Assembly: GCA_012033205.1 (NCBI GenBank)
Contig: JAAUSO010000013.1
Coordinates: forward strand, 1 to 64,000
Reading direction: 5' to 3'
Length of the DNA stretch: 64,000 bases
Source: Richelia sp. SL_2_1
Lineage (GTDB): Bacteria > Cyanobacteriota > Cyanobacteriia > Cyanobacteriales > Nostocaceae
The notes under the pieces are model-generated. The model did no database searches and was not told where the DNA came from. It worked only from the letters and a program-made list of their open reading frames with translations. Below, one piece after another: positions 46,981 through 56,921 of the stretch. The stretch's first letter is position 1; every line of letters starts with the position of its first letter. The position numbers and the translations under genes are program-made.

Positions 46981-47371
46981 CTAATTTATTAGCTAGTAGT
47001 TCACCACATTAATTTTGAGGGGTAATGGGTTCGTAGTGGGAGCGTCTCGCTCCCTGGTAGCCCATGCAATTTTACACTCACTACTTATCCCTACTCCCTG
47101 AACCTATCCGTAATTTTTGGCTTGCTCGAATACTAGTGTTCTGTCCCATTAGTTTTGATACGTTGGGTATTAGTCCTATTCATAAGACTTTTGCTTAAGA
47201 GCGGGGGTTTATAACCCCCGACGGGTTGCGGTTAAAACCAGTCATATTTAATGGGACAAAGCACTAGGATGCATCTGAGATGTTTTTGTCAAAATTTCAA
47301 AAAAGTATTATTCTTTGATTATAAAAATATAATATATTATACGGGTGATATATGGGGAAGTATTGGTAAAA
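46981..47371. other. Gap with MITE and hairpins
   Basis: Apart from the MITE at 47133-47267 there is a GGGAGCGTCTCGCTCCC palindrome at 47039-47056. No gene. The wzc-like promoter and the end of the DegT transcript must lie here. Confidence 0.5.
47133..47267. mobile_element. MITE-like element with CTAGTG termini
   Basis: CTAGTGTTCTGTCCCATTA (47133-47151) and TAATGGGACAAAGCACTAG (47249-47267) are 19-base terminal inverted repeats with two mismatches. A 5-G hairpin (CGGGGGTTTATAACCCCCG) lies inside. TA at each end of the repeats fits an IS630/Tc1-type target duplication. The start continues GTTTTGAT as in the element at 33620. No ORF: a non-autonomous element. Confidence 0.75.
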
Positions 47372-48541
47372 TTATTTGTGTATCATCAATAAGTTACTCT
47401 GAGATTTTTTATTCCCTTCATATACTCCCTTGATACCTTGGATAACTCGCTCTAAATCTTCATCTGTAAGGTTAGAACCAGAAGGTAAACACATACCACG
47501 TGCAAATAAATCCGATGCTACTTCACCACCAATACTTTCACATTCAGTAAATACTGGCTGCAAGTGCAGTGGTTTCCATACAGGACGAGATTCTATTTGC
47601 AATTCCTGAAGTGCAAGACGCAGTTGTTCTCTACCCACACCAAATAAATCGGGATTTATCGTCAAACAAGTAAGCCAACGAGTCGCATTTCCATAATCTG
47701 CTTCCGGCATAAATTCGATTCCGGGAAGATTACCCAGAGCTTGATGGTAAATTTCAAAATTCCGTCTTCTTGCAGCAACTCTTTCTGATAATACACGCAA
47801 TTGACCGCGACCAATCCCGGCTAAAACGTTGCTGAGTCGATAGTTGTAGCCAATTTGAGAATGTTGGTAATGGGGTGCTAAGTCGCGGGCTTGGGTAGCC
47901 AAAAACTTGGCTTTCGCGACTATTTCTGAGTCGTCAGAAACTAACATTCCCCCACCAGAGGTGGTAATAATCTTGTTCCCGTTAAATGAATAAATGCCAA
48001 TTTTACCAAAGGTTCCTGGGGTTCTACCTTTATATGTTGCTCCTAAAGCTTCCGCAGCGTCTTCGATAATGCCAACTTCATAGCGATCGCAAATTTCTTT
48101 AATTGGATCAATATCTGCGCTTTGTCCGTATAGATGTACCAAGAGTACGGCTTTGGGTAATTTACCGATGCTAGCACGTTTTTCTAGGGCTGTCTTTAAC
48201 AAGTCGGGGTTCATATTCCAGGAAACGCGATCGCTATCAATAAAAACTGGTTTTGCACCCAAATACCGAATCGGATTAGCACTAGCGGCAAAAGTCAAGG
48301 TTGAGCAAAATACTTCATCCCCCGCTTGCACACCCATGAGTATCAGCGCTAAATGAATCGCTGCTGTCCCCGAACTTACCGCAGCTGCGTGAGTAGCACC
48401 CGTTACACAACAAAATTCTTGCTCGAAAGCTTCTATATGAGGTCCCACCGGAGCAATCCAATTAGTCTCAAAAGCTTGTTTAACAAATGCTAATTCTTCA
48501 TTCCCCATATGTGGAGTTGAAAGCAAAATCGGTTTAGACAT
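47372..48541 (-). CDS. DegT/DnrJ/EryC1-family PLP-dependent sugar aminotransferase
   Basis: 389 residues from ATG 48541 (MSKPILLSTPHMGNEELAFV). The PLP lysine is in IYSFNGNKIITTSGGGM; further landmarks are ATHAAAVSSGTAAIHLALI, EDAAEALGATYKG and HYQHSQIGYNYRLSNVLAGI. It matches the PglE/EpsN type that aminates UDP-4-keto sugars, so with the CapD-type dehydratase and sugar transferase it could build an amino-sugar lipid-linked unit. It is complete. Confidence 0.88.
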   Translation of the reverse strand: MSKPILLSTPHMGNEELAFVKQAFETNWIAPVGPHIEAFEQEFCCVTGATHAAAVSSGTAAIHLALILMGVQAGDEVFCSTLTFAASANPIRYLGAKPVFIDSDRVSWNMNPDLLKTALEKRASIGKLPKAVLLVHLYGQSADIDPIKEICDRYEVGIIEDAAEALGATYKGRTPGTFGKIGIYSFNGNKIITTSGGGMLVSDDSEIVAKAKFLATQARDLAPHYQHSQIGYNYRLSNVLAGIGRGQLRVLSERVAARRRNFEIYHQALGNLPGIEFMPEADYGNATRWLTCLTINPDLFGVGREQLRLALQELQIESRPVWKPLHLQPVFTECESIGGEVASDLFARGMCLPSGSNLTDEDLERVIQGIKGVYEGNKKSQSNLLMIHK

Positions 48542-48789
48542 AAACATCAATAATTAATAGAATAATTTAATTTTGTAAGTAATTCAGATTATCTGAGAAC
48601 ACAGTTATCAGATTCACAAAGTTGCTTTAACAGAAGGTAATAACCCTAGGTAAATTAGTTGGAATTACTATATTTTAAAGTAAAAGTCATTCCTGTATTC
48701 ATAAAGAATTTGTATTCATTTATGTAATTTTGAAATCAAAGAACACAAACTTATAAATTTCTTCGTGGTAATTTATTTTTTACTTTGAT

Positions 48790-48870
48790 CTTTAACCTTT
48801 TAACCTTTAACCTTTAACCTTTAACCTTTAACCTTTAACCTTTAACCTTTAACCTTTAACCTTTAACCTT
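48790..48870. repeat. STRR array, CTTTAAC unit
   Basis: Eleven or so tandem CTTTAAC units in the gap between the DegT gene start and the FemAB-type gene stop. Confidence 0.8.
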
Positions 48871-48879
48871 ATTTTTCGG

Positions 48880-49971
48880 TCATTTCATTCTTGGTTGGGG
48901 TGAAGAATAAGCAGGGAAAAAGTTGGTTTCTAGTAAATCTTCTACAGGAATATTCAAATATTTTGCTTTCATTTCTACAAGATAGCGATATTTTTGCTCA
49001 TCGACTATCATCCTCAGGGTATAGAAAGAATGCCTCAGCTTAGAAAACCCAGCTTTAAAGTTATAAACCGCGTCTTTAGATGCACCAACTCCACCACCTA
49101 AATGCAGAAATTGATTACCACGTTGATGAGCCCAATAACGAGCATAATCTGTTTCTAAACTACTCGGAGATAACTCAACAAATTTATCTTTGGTTCCACC
49201 TAAAGTACTTTGAACAATACCACAAACTTCTGTATATAATCCTGCACAAGCGACTTCATTTTCATATTCAACAATACAAAGATGTAGTTTATCGCTTAAG
49301 GCTTTCCACATTTCTTCATAGTATGTTAAATCAAATGAGTAATATCTTTCTGCTGCTTCTACTCTTCCCATAGTTTCTTGATAGATAGCAGTAAACTCGT
49401 CTAAATATTCTTCTACCGGCACGAATTTAGCTTCCATTCCCAAACGTTTGCACTTGTTTATGGTGCTTTTATGTCCTTTTCTTGTATGTGACCACAATTG
49501 AGATTCGGGAATTCTTAAATCAATAGAAACTGTTTCTCCGTTTTCTGTAAACAATCCTGGCTCAAAAATTTCGCTAACGTTTTCATTGAGTATAGGATGC
49601 ATTCTAAAAAAGGCAGAACACACTCCTTTTTCAACTAAAACTTGTTTAAATTCAGCCATTGCAGCATCAGGGAAACCCTCTGTATTCGCTGCGGCTTCAC
49701 TCAATAAAATTCCTGGATAACCGTAGGGAGATTTAATATCAAATATCTCTTCTGTAATCAATTCCGAGGAAATTATATTATCGCATTTTGATATTAAATA
49801 AGGTGCGAAAAATATCTTATCCCCATCACTAATTACAACAGCTTCCGGTATTTGTTTTGTGCGACTTGATTCTAAGGAGATATATTGTGGTAATTGATAA
49901 ACATCATGATTTATTCTATTTAATGTTTCCATCCACAAAGAATTTGATAAATCGATAATTTGCGTCTTCAT
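48880..49971 (-). CDS. FemAB/GNAT-type acyltransferase in EPS locus
   Basis: 363 residues. Two GNAT-like halves: SPYGYPGILLSEAAANTEGF with FFRMHPILNEN, then LWSHTRKGHKSTINKCKRLG, YYSFDLTYYEEMWKALSDKL, CIVEYENEVACAGLYTEVCG and FLHLGGGVGASKDAVYNFKA, as in FemAB/BioF2-like (Acetyltransf_6) proteins of exopolysaccharide loci. It could acylate a sugar or add an amino acid to it. It starts cleanly at ATG 49971. Confidence 0.78.
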   Translation of the reverse strand: MKTQIIDLSNSLWMETLNRINHDVYQLPQYISLESSRTKQIPEAVVISDGDKIFFAPYLISKCDNIISSELITEEIFDIKSPYGYPGILLSEAAANTEGFPDAAMAEFKQVLVEKGVCSAFFRMHPILNENVSEIFEPGLFTENGETVSIDLRIPESQLWSHTRKGHKSTINKCKRLGMEAKFVPVEEYLDEFTAIYQETMGRVEAAERYYSFDLTYYEEMWKALSDKLHLCIVEYENEVACAGLYTEVCGIVQSTLGGTKDKFVELSPSSLETDYARYWAHQRGNQFLHLGGGVGASKDAVYNFKAGFSKLRHSFYTLRMIVDEQKYRYLVEMKAKYLNIPVEDLLETNFFPAYSSPQPRMK

Positions 49972-50033
49972 TACTATCTCTCAAGGTGATGTTTTTATGA
50001 ATTGAGAATGAGCCAAAAATCACGAATTAACAA

Positions 50034-50128
50034 TCTCTAACCTTTAACCTCTAACCTCTAACCTTTGACCTTTAACCTCTAACCTCTAACCTCTAACCTC
50101 TAACCTCTAACCTTTAACCTTTAACCTT
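50034..50128. repeat. STRR array, CTCTAAC / CTTTAAC units
   Basis: About 13 heptamers mixing CTCTAAC, CTTTAAC and one CTTTGAC, filling the gap between two EPS genes and ending at the stop of the PhyH gene. Confidence 0.8.
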
Positions 50129-50129
50129 T

Positions 50130-51017
50130 TTATTCAGACCATAAAGTCGGAAATATCGCCGGGTCAGTATAATCTGGATGCCCATTTGGTAATTTATGGC
50201 ACATACTATCAAGAAAGTGATGAACCTGTTTGCCTTGATTATGGTAAACTTGATAACGGTTATCGTAGTCTTGCAAATACAAAGCAAGCGCTAAACGAAC
50301 TTGATCGCTACGGTTGGGATAACTACCGTGAATAGTCAAACAATGGTGAAAACTAACTTGACCTTTCTCTAAAATCATCGGCACTTCAACAACTTTCTTT
50401 CCCGCTTCAAAAAAGGTGTTTTCGATCTCTTGCAAATTCTGGTTATTAAAGGTACGCATATGCTCGTTACCCTTCCATTTGTGACTACCATCTATAACTA
50501 CTAATGGCGCTCTTTTTTGATTAATATCATGGAATGGAATCCAAGCGGAAAGCATTTTTTGAGAACTGCATACGGAAGAGTAAGAGTAATCAGTATGCCA
50601 TCCTACTACACCAATTTTAGTATTATTGCTAGTATTATCTATAGGGACCTTATAAACTAAAGTGTCTTCAAATAGCCTTACTCCTTTGCTTCTAGCTAAT
50701 TTTGCAGCTATTGCTCCAATAATCGGTTGAAGTACTAATTGACGCAGTTCTTTTTTGCGATAAGAAACGTGTTGGTTGTTCCTCACAGCATCCCCGTCTC
50801 CCGGTTTCCAATCGCTGTATCCGGTGGTGTAGGGAATCGTCGCATCTGTTTCCCCACGATAGAATTTTTCAGCCCCTAAAAATGCTTGATCAAGAACCCA
50901 CTCAGGAACGATTTTTTTGGATATAAACCAACCGTGTTCTTCGTAAAAAGCAATGTCTTCTTCTGTTGGTAATAATTCTAGCTGTTCTGGGGATAATCCT
51001 TTAATTAAAGTTTCCAT
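50130..51017 (-). CDS. Phytanoyl-CoA dioxygenase (PhyH)-family Fe(II)/2-oxoglutarate enzyme
   Basis: 295 residues. The iron facial triad is GWHTDYSYSS (HxD) and the distal His in TIHGSYPNRS, with the 2-oxoglutarate-binding Arg in RSDQVRLAL. The DSBH core is complete. Members hydroxylate small or lipid-like substrates, but in polysaccharide loci they may modify sugars; the substrate here cannot be predicted. The gene lies between the FemAB and aminotransferase-like genes on the same strand. Confidence 0.82.
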   Translation of the reverse strand: METLIKGLSPEQLELLPTEEDIAFYEEHGWFISKKIVPEWVLDQAFLGAEKFYRGETDATIPYTTGYSDWKPGDGDAVRNNQHVSYRKKELRQLVLQPIIGAIAAKLARSKGVRLFEDTLVYKVPIDNTSNNTKIGVVGWHTDYSYSSVCSSQKMLSAWIPFHDINQKRAPLVVIDGSHKWKGNEHMRTFNNQNLQEIENTFFEAGKKVVEVPMILEKGQVSFHHCLTIHGSYPNRSDQVRLALALYLQDYDNRYQVYHNQGKQVHHFLDSMCHKLPNGHPDYTDPAIFPTLWSE

Positions 51018-51072
51018 ATTTGTGCTAATTTTTAATTATTAATTAAACTCCTTTAATTATTCATTTTATAAT

Positions 51073-52187
51073 TCATCGAGAATTTGCGTAGATATAACTC
51101 TTAACATTCGTTACAGTAAAGAATTCTTTGATAATAGCCACAACGCGACTAATATCATCTAAGGAATAACGTTGGTCTGTAGCTATTGTCAAAATTCTAT
51201 TTGATAAATCTATGGCTTCCAAATCATTTGATGTCATCCCGTTATGTGGTTGCAGCCAATGAATTGCCGGAAAAATATTCTTCCCGATCAAGTATTTACG
51301 TAAAGAGTCTCTAATTTGTTGGTTTCGACAAACTATAATGCTGTTAATGGTACAGTTCCATGACTCCAGGAACTAAAAAGAGGCTGCCAATCTTGATTTT
51401 TATCGGCTAAAATTAAATTTAAAAAATGCCTGATGTTCGCTTCTCGTCTCTCTCTAAACCCTTTTACATCCAAACTGCTCAAAACATTTGCCGAAAATGC
51501 TGAAATCCGATCGCAATTGATATCGCTAAGACTATCTTGACTCTCAATTTCAAGCTGTCGATAGGTATCCTTTGCAACATTACCACCGTTGAGATAAGCT
51601 CGTTTCAAGAGCATAGCGCTCAATCGTTTATAAGCTCCATCACTCTCTGATTCTAAGGCTTTCGGCAACGGTCGATTTTTCCCAGACCAAATCATTGCTC
51701 CATCAGGAATTGGTAAAGTTTTACGCAGGGAAGCCATTGCGTAATCAGCTTGGCTCTGCAATGCCCAATCGGAAAAAGGGTCGTGAGTATGGTCTTCAAT
51801 TAAAATTACACCATTGTGCTTGTGATGCCAATCCTGCCAAACTTCTCTAGACTTAATGCCAAATAAGTTTACCGCTAGTACTAAATCGCCGCAAGCAGCA
51901 TCAAGAGAGTTAAAATCCGGATATTTCTGGTTGGGTAAATCCCGGTACCAGCAAATATCAAAAGCCTTAGTGAGTTTTTCCGCTGCTTCCATGCAGAAGA
52001 ATGATGGTAGATGCAACCTCAATCTTTGATTGCTCTTGTAATTAAGAATTCTTTCTAAACCAAATAAACTAGCACACCCAGTAGAGAATAATTCGTAATC
52101 CGATGGTAATTCAACTGTTTGTCCTACTGAACTAATCAAATCATTAGACCAATCGAACTCGGAGCCTATCTCCCATGGTTGTTTCAT
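51073..52187 (-). pseudogene. DegT-like PLP aminotransferase-related protein, frameshifted once
   Basis: The first frame, from ATG 52187, gives LFSTGCASLFGLERILNYKS, VLAVNLFGIKSREVWQDWHH and a PLP-lysine-like SLRKTLPIPDGAM. It stops at 51333. The next frame resumes IVCRNQQIRDSLRKYLIGKN and continues IFPAIHWLQPHNGM to 51073. One missing A near 51326 explains the shift. The restored protein of about 370 residues belongs to a divergent DegT-like branch, with unclear substrate. It is part of the EPS run. Confidence 0.75.
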
Positions 52188-52217
52188 TCGCTGTTACCTC
52201 ATTCCTAAATTAATAGA

Positions 52218-52873
52218 CTAACCTTTAGCGTTGCTACCCATAAACTCTTCACCAGTCGCATAACCAGGCTGGCTGATTTCTTCTTTCCGCAATACTTTCA
52301 CCACTGTCATCAAGATAATTTTTAAGTCCAGTAATAGACTCCAATTGTCTACATACCAGACATCTAATCGGAATTTCTTTTCCCAATCTCCATCCAACAA
52401 TCTGCGTCCGTTAACTTGCGCCCATCCGGTAATACCCGGTTTAACTTCATGACGACGCGCTTGTTCAGGAGTATAACGGTCTAAATACCTCACCAACAAA
52501 GGTCGAGGTCCCACAATACTCATGTCACCCTTGACAACATTCCACAGTTGTGGAAGCTCGTCTAAACTACTTTCTCGCAAAAACTCACCAAATGCTGTCA
52601 GACGCAATTCATCATCTAAAAGATTGCCCTTAGCATCGCGCTCGTCCGTCATCGTGCGAAACTTGTAAAACTGAAAAATCTTTCCATCTTTACCCGGACG
52701 AGGCTGACTGAAAATTATCGGACTACCCATCCGCAAGTAAATCGCGATCGCAACTATTAATATCAGAGGAGAAAACACCAATAAGGCGATCGCCCAACAA
52801 CTCGATCTAAGGCAGATTTAATGATGCGACTGCCTTTACTTTTATACTCACTCCGTAATTCTTGTGCAATCAT
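52218..52873 (-). pseudogene. Phosphoglycosyl transferase (bacterial sugar transferase), frameshifted once
   Basis: ATG 52873 gives [20 protein letters not shown] then ALDRVV, but the frame breaks in GGGCGATCGCC near 52793-52795. One more G restores [20 protein letters not shown], the re-entrant helix. The catalytic part follows: [45 protein letters not shown] and [13 protein letters not shown]. The restored 219-residue protein is a PglC/WbaP-type monotopic enzyme that loads the first sugar phosphate onto undecaprenyl phosphate. Confidence 0.85.
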
Positions 52874-53218
52874 AAATACATCCCTAATGTTTATAGCTCA
52901 AAAAATTTCCTTTAACCTGTTAACTGTTTAGAGTTTATTCCTAAGCATTCAACAGCAATGCAAGTATCTATTTCTACTCAACTAAAATAATTAAGCGGAA
53001 GTCAAAGCAAACAAGCACTAAAAATTGACGAAAGCATTTAATTGATCTCAACTTTCAATTTTAAACTTGTATGATTTTTGACTTTGATGCCGCTATTATC
53101 TATGAATGATTTTGTAATTGGAATTGAAAAATAAATCTTCAATCCATAATAAACATAACCATAATTAGTTAAATTTTGTTGCCAATTTGGCAGCAATTTT
53201 CTCTCGTCAGATTTATTA
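52874..53218. other. Intergenic region inside the EPS run
   Basis: 345 AT-rich bases without coding frame; this is the longest true break in the run besides the STRR gaps, so a promoter for the downstream sugar transferase is likely here. Confidence 0.45.
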
Positions 53219-54397
53219 TTATCGACTTTGTGTTGAGAACTGGTTAATTTGCGGGGATTTTAGGGATAAAGCTTCGGAATATAAAGTTTCGTGAAGTTTG
53301 AGAATGTGACGCAAATCAAAATTATTCATACGTTCTCGTCCTCGTCTTCCCATCATAGAAGCAGATTGAGGATGATTTAATAAATATTTGATTGCCGAGG
53401 CAAGTTTTTCGATATCTCCCACAGGAAAAAGAATCCCGCAATCCGATGAAACTAAATCTCTAGTTCCGCGAATATCGCTACCAATTACAGGAGTTTCTAA
53501 ACACAAAGATTCCATAACACTGCGAGGAAGTCCTTCTTGTTCAGAAGCGAGAATAGTAGCAAAAGCTGCCATCATCAAAGTGGGAATATCATTGCGGTGT
53601 CCGAGAAAACGCACTTTTTCCTCTATTCCTAATTGAGTAGCTAGCTGCTGCATTTCTTCAAATAAATCTCCATCTCCAGCAAAAGCCAAACAAGCATCGA
53701 TGGGATTTATACTAGCGAAGGCTCTCAAAATATCTTGTGGATGCTTGCGGGGAATAAATTCAGCTACCGATAATAAAAGCTTAGTTTCGCTATCTAAACC
53801 TAATTCCCGACGTACTTGTTCAACATCAGTATCGTTCGTCGTATGAGAACTGTAATAATTGAAATCTACGCCAATTCCGGGCATATAGCGGACTTTATCG
53901 GGAGAAATCAATTGATAATGCTTTGCTGCGGCTTCATCCTCGCGATTAATAGTAACTAAATAGTCTGTCCAATTGCCTGCAAGTTTTTCCAAACCCAGAA
54001 AAGCAGTATTTTTCAAAATGCTTCCACCACTATGGAAATGAAAACCGTGAGCAGTATAAATCACCTTGGTTCTCCCCTGATTTCTGTAATTTCTCAGAGC
54101 ATATCGAGTCACAAAAGCGGCTACCGGAGTATGAACGTGAACTAAATCGTATTTTCCTTGCTGCATCGCTGCTTGAATTTGACCTGGTGCTACCAAAAGA
54201 TTTCGTGGATTTAAAGGATTGCGCGACCATTCTACCTCCCATACACAGTCAAATTCTTGTTTACAGTGGTGGTGAGTAGAAATTCCGCAAGCCATTGCAT
54301 CAACTTTCCAGCCTAAACTGCGGAAATGACGTGCAAAAGGAAGTAAGAAAGCTGTGAGGGTTTCTGGGATGGTAGTGACGATTAAAAGGTTTTTCAT
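53219..54397 (-). CDS. GT4-family glycosyltransferase
   Basis: 392 residues, GT-B fold. N-domain: KNLLIVTTIPETLTAFLLPF and DLVHVHTPVAAFVTRYALRN. C-domain donor loop: EQEGLPRSVMESLCLETPVI with GSDIRGTRDLV and GILFPVGD, the EX7E pattern. Acts in the cytoplasm on the lipid-linked repeat unit; sugar unknown. It lies 38 bases from the next glycosyltransferase upstream. Confidence 0.88.
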   Translation of the reverse strand: MKNLLIVTTIPETLTAFLLPFARHFRSLGWKVDAMACGISTHHHCKQEFDCVWEVEWSRNPLNPRNLLVAPGQIQAAMQQGKYDLVHVHTPVAAFVTRYALRNYRNQGRTKVIYTAHGFHFHSGGSILKNTAFLGLEKLAGNWTDYLVTINREDEAAAKHYQLISPDKVRYMPGIGVDFNYYSSHTTNDTDVEQVRRELGLDSETKLLLSVAEFIPRKHPQDILRAFASINPIDACLAFAGDGDLFEEMQQLATQLGIEEKVRFLGHRNDIPTLMMAAFATILASEQEGLPRSVMESLCLETPVIGSDIRGTRDLVSSDCGILFPVGDIEKLASAIKYLLNHPQSASMMGRRGRERMNNFDLRHILKLHETLYSEALSLKSPQINQFSTQSR

Positions 54398-54435
54398 TAG
54401 ACTCTGAATCTGAAACCGATGTATAGTACTTGCAG

Positions 54436-55617
54436 TTAGATGAATACAGCCTGTTTTAATATTTGCTTGGAGAGCGCATTCTCATATTCTTGTTCGTAGC
54501 GAGTTACAATCGAGTCTAAAGAAAATAGCTCAATATTTCTGCTTCGTGTTGCTTGTCCTAAAGCTTTTCTACCTTCTTGCCCTAATTCGATTAATTGTTT
54601 CCAAGCATCAGCTAATGCTTGGGAATTTCTCGGAGGTATAACTTTACCTGTATTGCCGATAATCCAAGCTGAATCACCTACATCTGTAACTACACAAGGT
54701 ACAGCACAAGACATAGCTTCTCCAACAACTAAAGGAAAAGCCTCACCATAAGCCGAAGCTACAGTCATAATATCTAAAGCAGCAGTTAAACGAGGCATAT
54801 CGCTGCGTTCTCCTAACAGATGGACTTGATTAGATAATCCTAATTTTTGGATTAATTCAGTCAACATCTGATTATCTTTATTTACTTCTGTACCTGCAAG
54901 CAGAAAGTGGGTATTTTTTGATGTATTTTGTAATAATAATCCAGCAGCATGAAGAAAATTTGCATGGTCTTTCATCGGATGAAAACGAGCAAATTGTCCA
55001 ATTAATAAATCATTTTCAGCTAAACCTAATTCCGAACGAACATCTTGCTTAGCTTGCTGTGAAGGTACAAATAAACAACTATCAGTTGCATTGGGAATTA
55101 CGCAACCATTATTACTGGAATAACCTATTTTTTCGTGTTGAGACTTACCTGTTTGAGAAACATAAATAATACTATTGGGAGATTGAGAAAGTTTTGCTCC
55201 TGACTTAATCACTAATCTAGACATGAGCTTTTCGTATTGCAATGAATACATTGAATGTTGAATATTCCATAAAACTGGAATTTCTCTTGTACAAAATAGT
55301 TTGGCAAACTGTGCTGCTAAATTACCATGATACATCCATCCTTGTAGTAAATCTGGTTGAATTTGACGTACAGTACGAATCAAACGTGAAAGAATTATTG
55401 GTGTCGGTGGTTGACCTTCCTTCATCCCGATTGTATAAATAGGTATGTCTAAAGCGTCAATCTTAGTACCCCAAACACCCCGATTCATCAAAGAAATTAC
55501 TACTGGTTGAAAACGCTGTCTATCTATTTTAGATAGCAAGTTGTAAAGCATTCTTTCTGCACCACCTGTATAAAGTCCGGTGGTAATAAAAGCGATTACA
55601 AAAGCATTGTTATTCAT
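54436..55617 (-). CDS. GT4-family glycosyltransferase
   Basis: 393 residues. Opens with TTGLYTGGAERMLYNLLSKI, the GGAE motif of this clade. The donor site includes ASAYGEAFPLVVGEAMSCAV then PCVVTDVGDSAW and GKVIPPRN. It is complete, and the third of the four GT4 genes in transcription order. The sugar is unknown. Confidence 0.88.
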   Translation of the reverse strand: MNNNAFVIAFITTGLYTGGAERMLYNLLSKIDRQRFQPVVISLMNRGVWGTKIDALDIPIYTIGMKEGQPPTPIILSRLIRTVRQIQPDLLQGWMYHGNLAAQFAKLFCTREIPVLWNIQHSMYSLQYEKLMSRLVIKSGAKLSQSPNSIIYVSQTGKSQHEKIGYSSNNGCVIPNATDSCLFVPSQQAKQDVRSELGLAENDLLIGQFARFHPMKDHANFLHAAGLLLQNTSKNTHFLLAGTEVNKDNQMLTELIQKLGLSNQVHLLGERSDMPRLTAALDIMTVASAYGEAFPLVVGEAMSCAVPCVVTDVGDSAWIIGNTGKVIPPRNSQALADAWKQLIELGQEGRKALGQATRSRNIELFSLDSIVTRYEQEYENALSKQILKQAVFI

Positions 55618-55678
55618 GTTAATTCACCTTTTTATTAATTTTTAATATTGGAAAACTTAAGTAAAAACCATCAAAAAA

Positions 55679-56920
55679 TCATTCATGAATAAATGAGATT
55701 TTTTTGATTTTTTCTAATTTACTATATTTTGACATGACAGCTAGTAAAACAAACATCATTAATGTTTCACGGTCTTCTAAAACGGTATTACTAAACAGCG
55801 ACCAAATTAAAATAAAACTGCCAAAAAACAAACTAATATTTTTAGCTTCTCCATAAGAGTTTCTAGTTACTGATAACACAAATAAAGGTAAAATAATTGC
55901 TCCGATAAAACCATGTTCAATCATAAAACTTAAATACATATTGTGTGGAAGAATTTCTCCCCATTCGCGGATATAACCAATTCCATGTCCGAAGAGTGGC
56001 TGTTTTAAAAAACTTCTAAAAGCAAGGCTGGCGACATCAGAACGCGAACTACCATCATCAGCTTCACGCGCCTCAGAGTCGGTAAAATTTGTGATTGCGA
56101 CAATTCTTGCTTCAATACTATGATTTAAAATTCCTAATTCGCTTGCTTGTTCTAATAAATAATTTCCGACATTACCGGCTACTAAAAGTACAATTAATAA
56201 ACCGACAATGGAATATACTTGTGAAGTAGGTATCAGACGTTTAATAATCAAAAGAAATAGGAAAATTATTAAACAAAGCATTGCACCTCTAGAAAAAGTG
56301 ATAAAAGTGCCAACAGAAACTAGCAATAAATATGCAAGTCTAAATTTTTTTGGTAATAATTCTATACTAAATATTAAACCCATAATTAATGCAGCACCCG
56401 ATTTATTTGGGTCTTTATAAAAGCCAGCCGGTCTTCCGGTAATATTAAATCCATTGAATGCTAGGGGGTCAATTAATTCTCTAAAATTATTAATAATAGT
56501 TATAAAAATTGCCACAAATAAAGTTAATCTCAGGTATTTCCATACAATCGGCTCTCCAGATAAAATTAATGTCATTACTAAAATAAATAAAACTGCTAAT
56601 ACACGTGTTTCTAGCTCCTGAGTCACGAATTCAGTAGGTACACCATGAAGAAAAGAAAGTGCAGATATTCCTAAATATAAGCAGCACCATAGAATCACAT
56701 TCATTGGTATATATTGAAAGTTTTTTGATTTCAATGATATAAACAATGGTGTAGAAATCAAACACATTACTATAACTAAGTTTTTAGGAGTTGGAGTAAC
56801 ACCAGCATCAAAAAAATAGTTATCTGCTTCTGTAAAAAAAACTAACACAGTCACTACTGCTAAGAAGCATTGATAATACATTAGTAAGTTATTTTGAGTT
56901 ATTTTATGAACTACTTTCAT
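55679..56920 (-). CDS. O-antigen ligase / Wzy-like polymerase
   Basis: 413 residues with about ten membrane helices. The Wzy_C-like feature is the large periplasmic loop with SDVASLAFRSFLKQPLFGHG and LPHNMYLSFMIEHGFIGAII (the H-N-x-Y/H-x-x-F motif typical of O-antigen ligases and polymerases). It most likely polymerises the exported repeat units. Its ATG is one base from the stop of the upstream glycosyltransferase gene, so the two are translationally coupled. Confidence 0.85.
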   Translation of the reverse strand: MKVVHKITQNNLLMYYQCFLAVVTVLVFFTEADNYFFDAGVTPTPKNLVIVMCLISTPLFISLKSKNFQYIPMNVILWCCLYLGISALSFLHGVPTEFVTQELETRVLAVLFILVMTLILSGEPIVWKYLRLTLFVAIFITIINNFRELIDPLAFNGFNITGRPAGFYKDPNKSGAALIMGLIFSIELLPKKFRLAYLLLVSVGTFITFSRGAMLCLIIFLFLLIIKRLIPTSQVYSIVGLLIVLLVAGNVGNYLLEQASELGILNHSIEARIVAITNFTDSEAREADDGSSRSDVASLAFRSFLKQPLFGHGIGYIREWGEILPHNMYLSFMIEHGFIGAIILPLFVLSVTRNSYGEAKNISLFFGSFILIWSLFSNTVLEDRETLMMFVLLAVMSKYSKLEKIKKISFIHE

Positions 56921-56921
56921 A

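Noticed and set aside
48790-50128. Could the regular heptamer arrays be CRISPR repeats?
   Set aside because: The unit is 7 bases with no spacers and no cas genes; these are STRRs.
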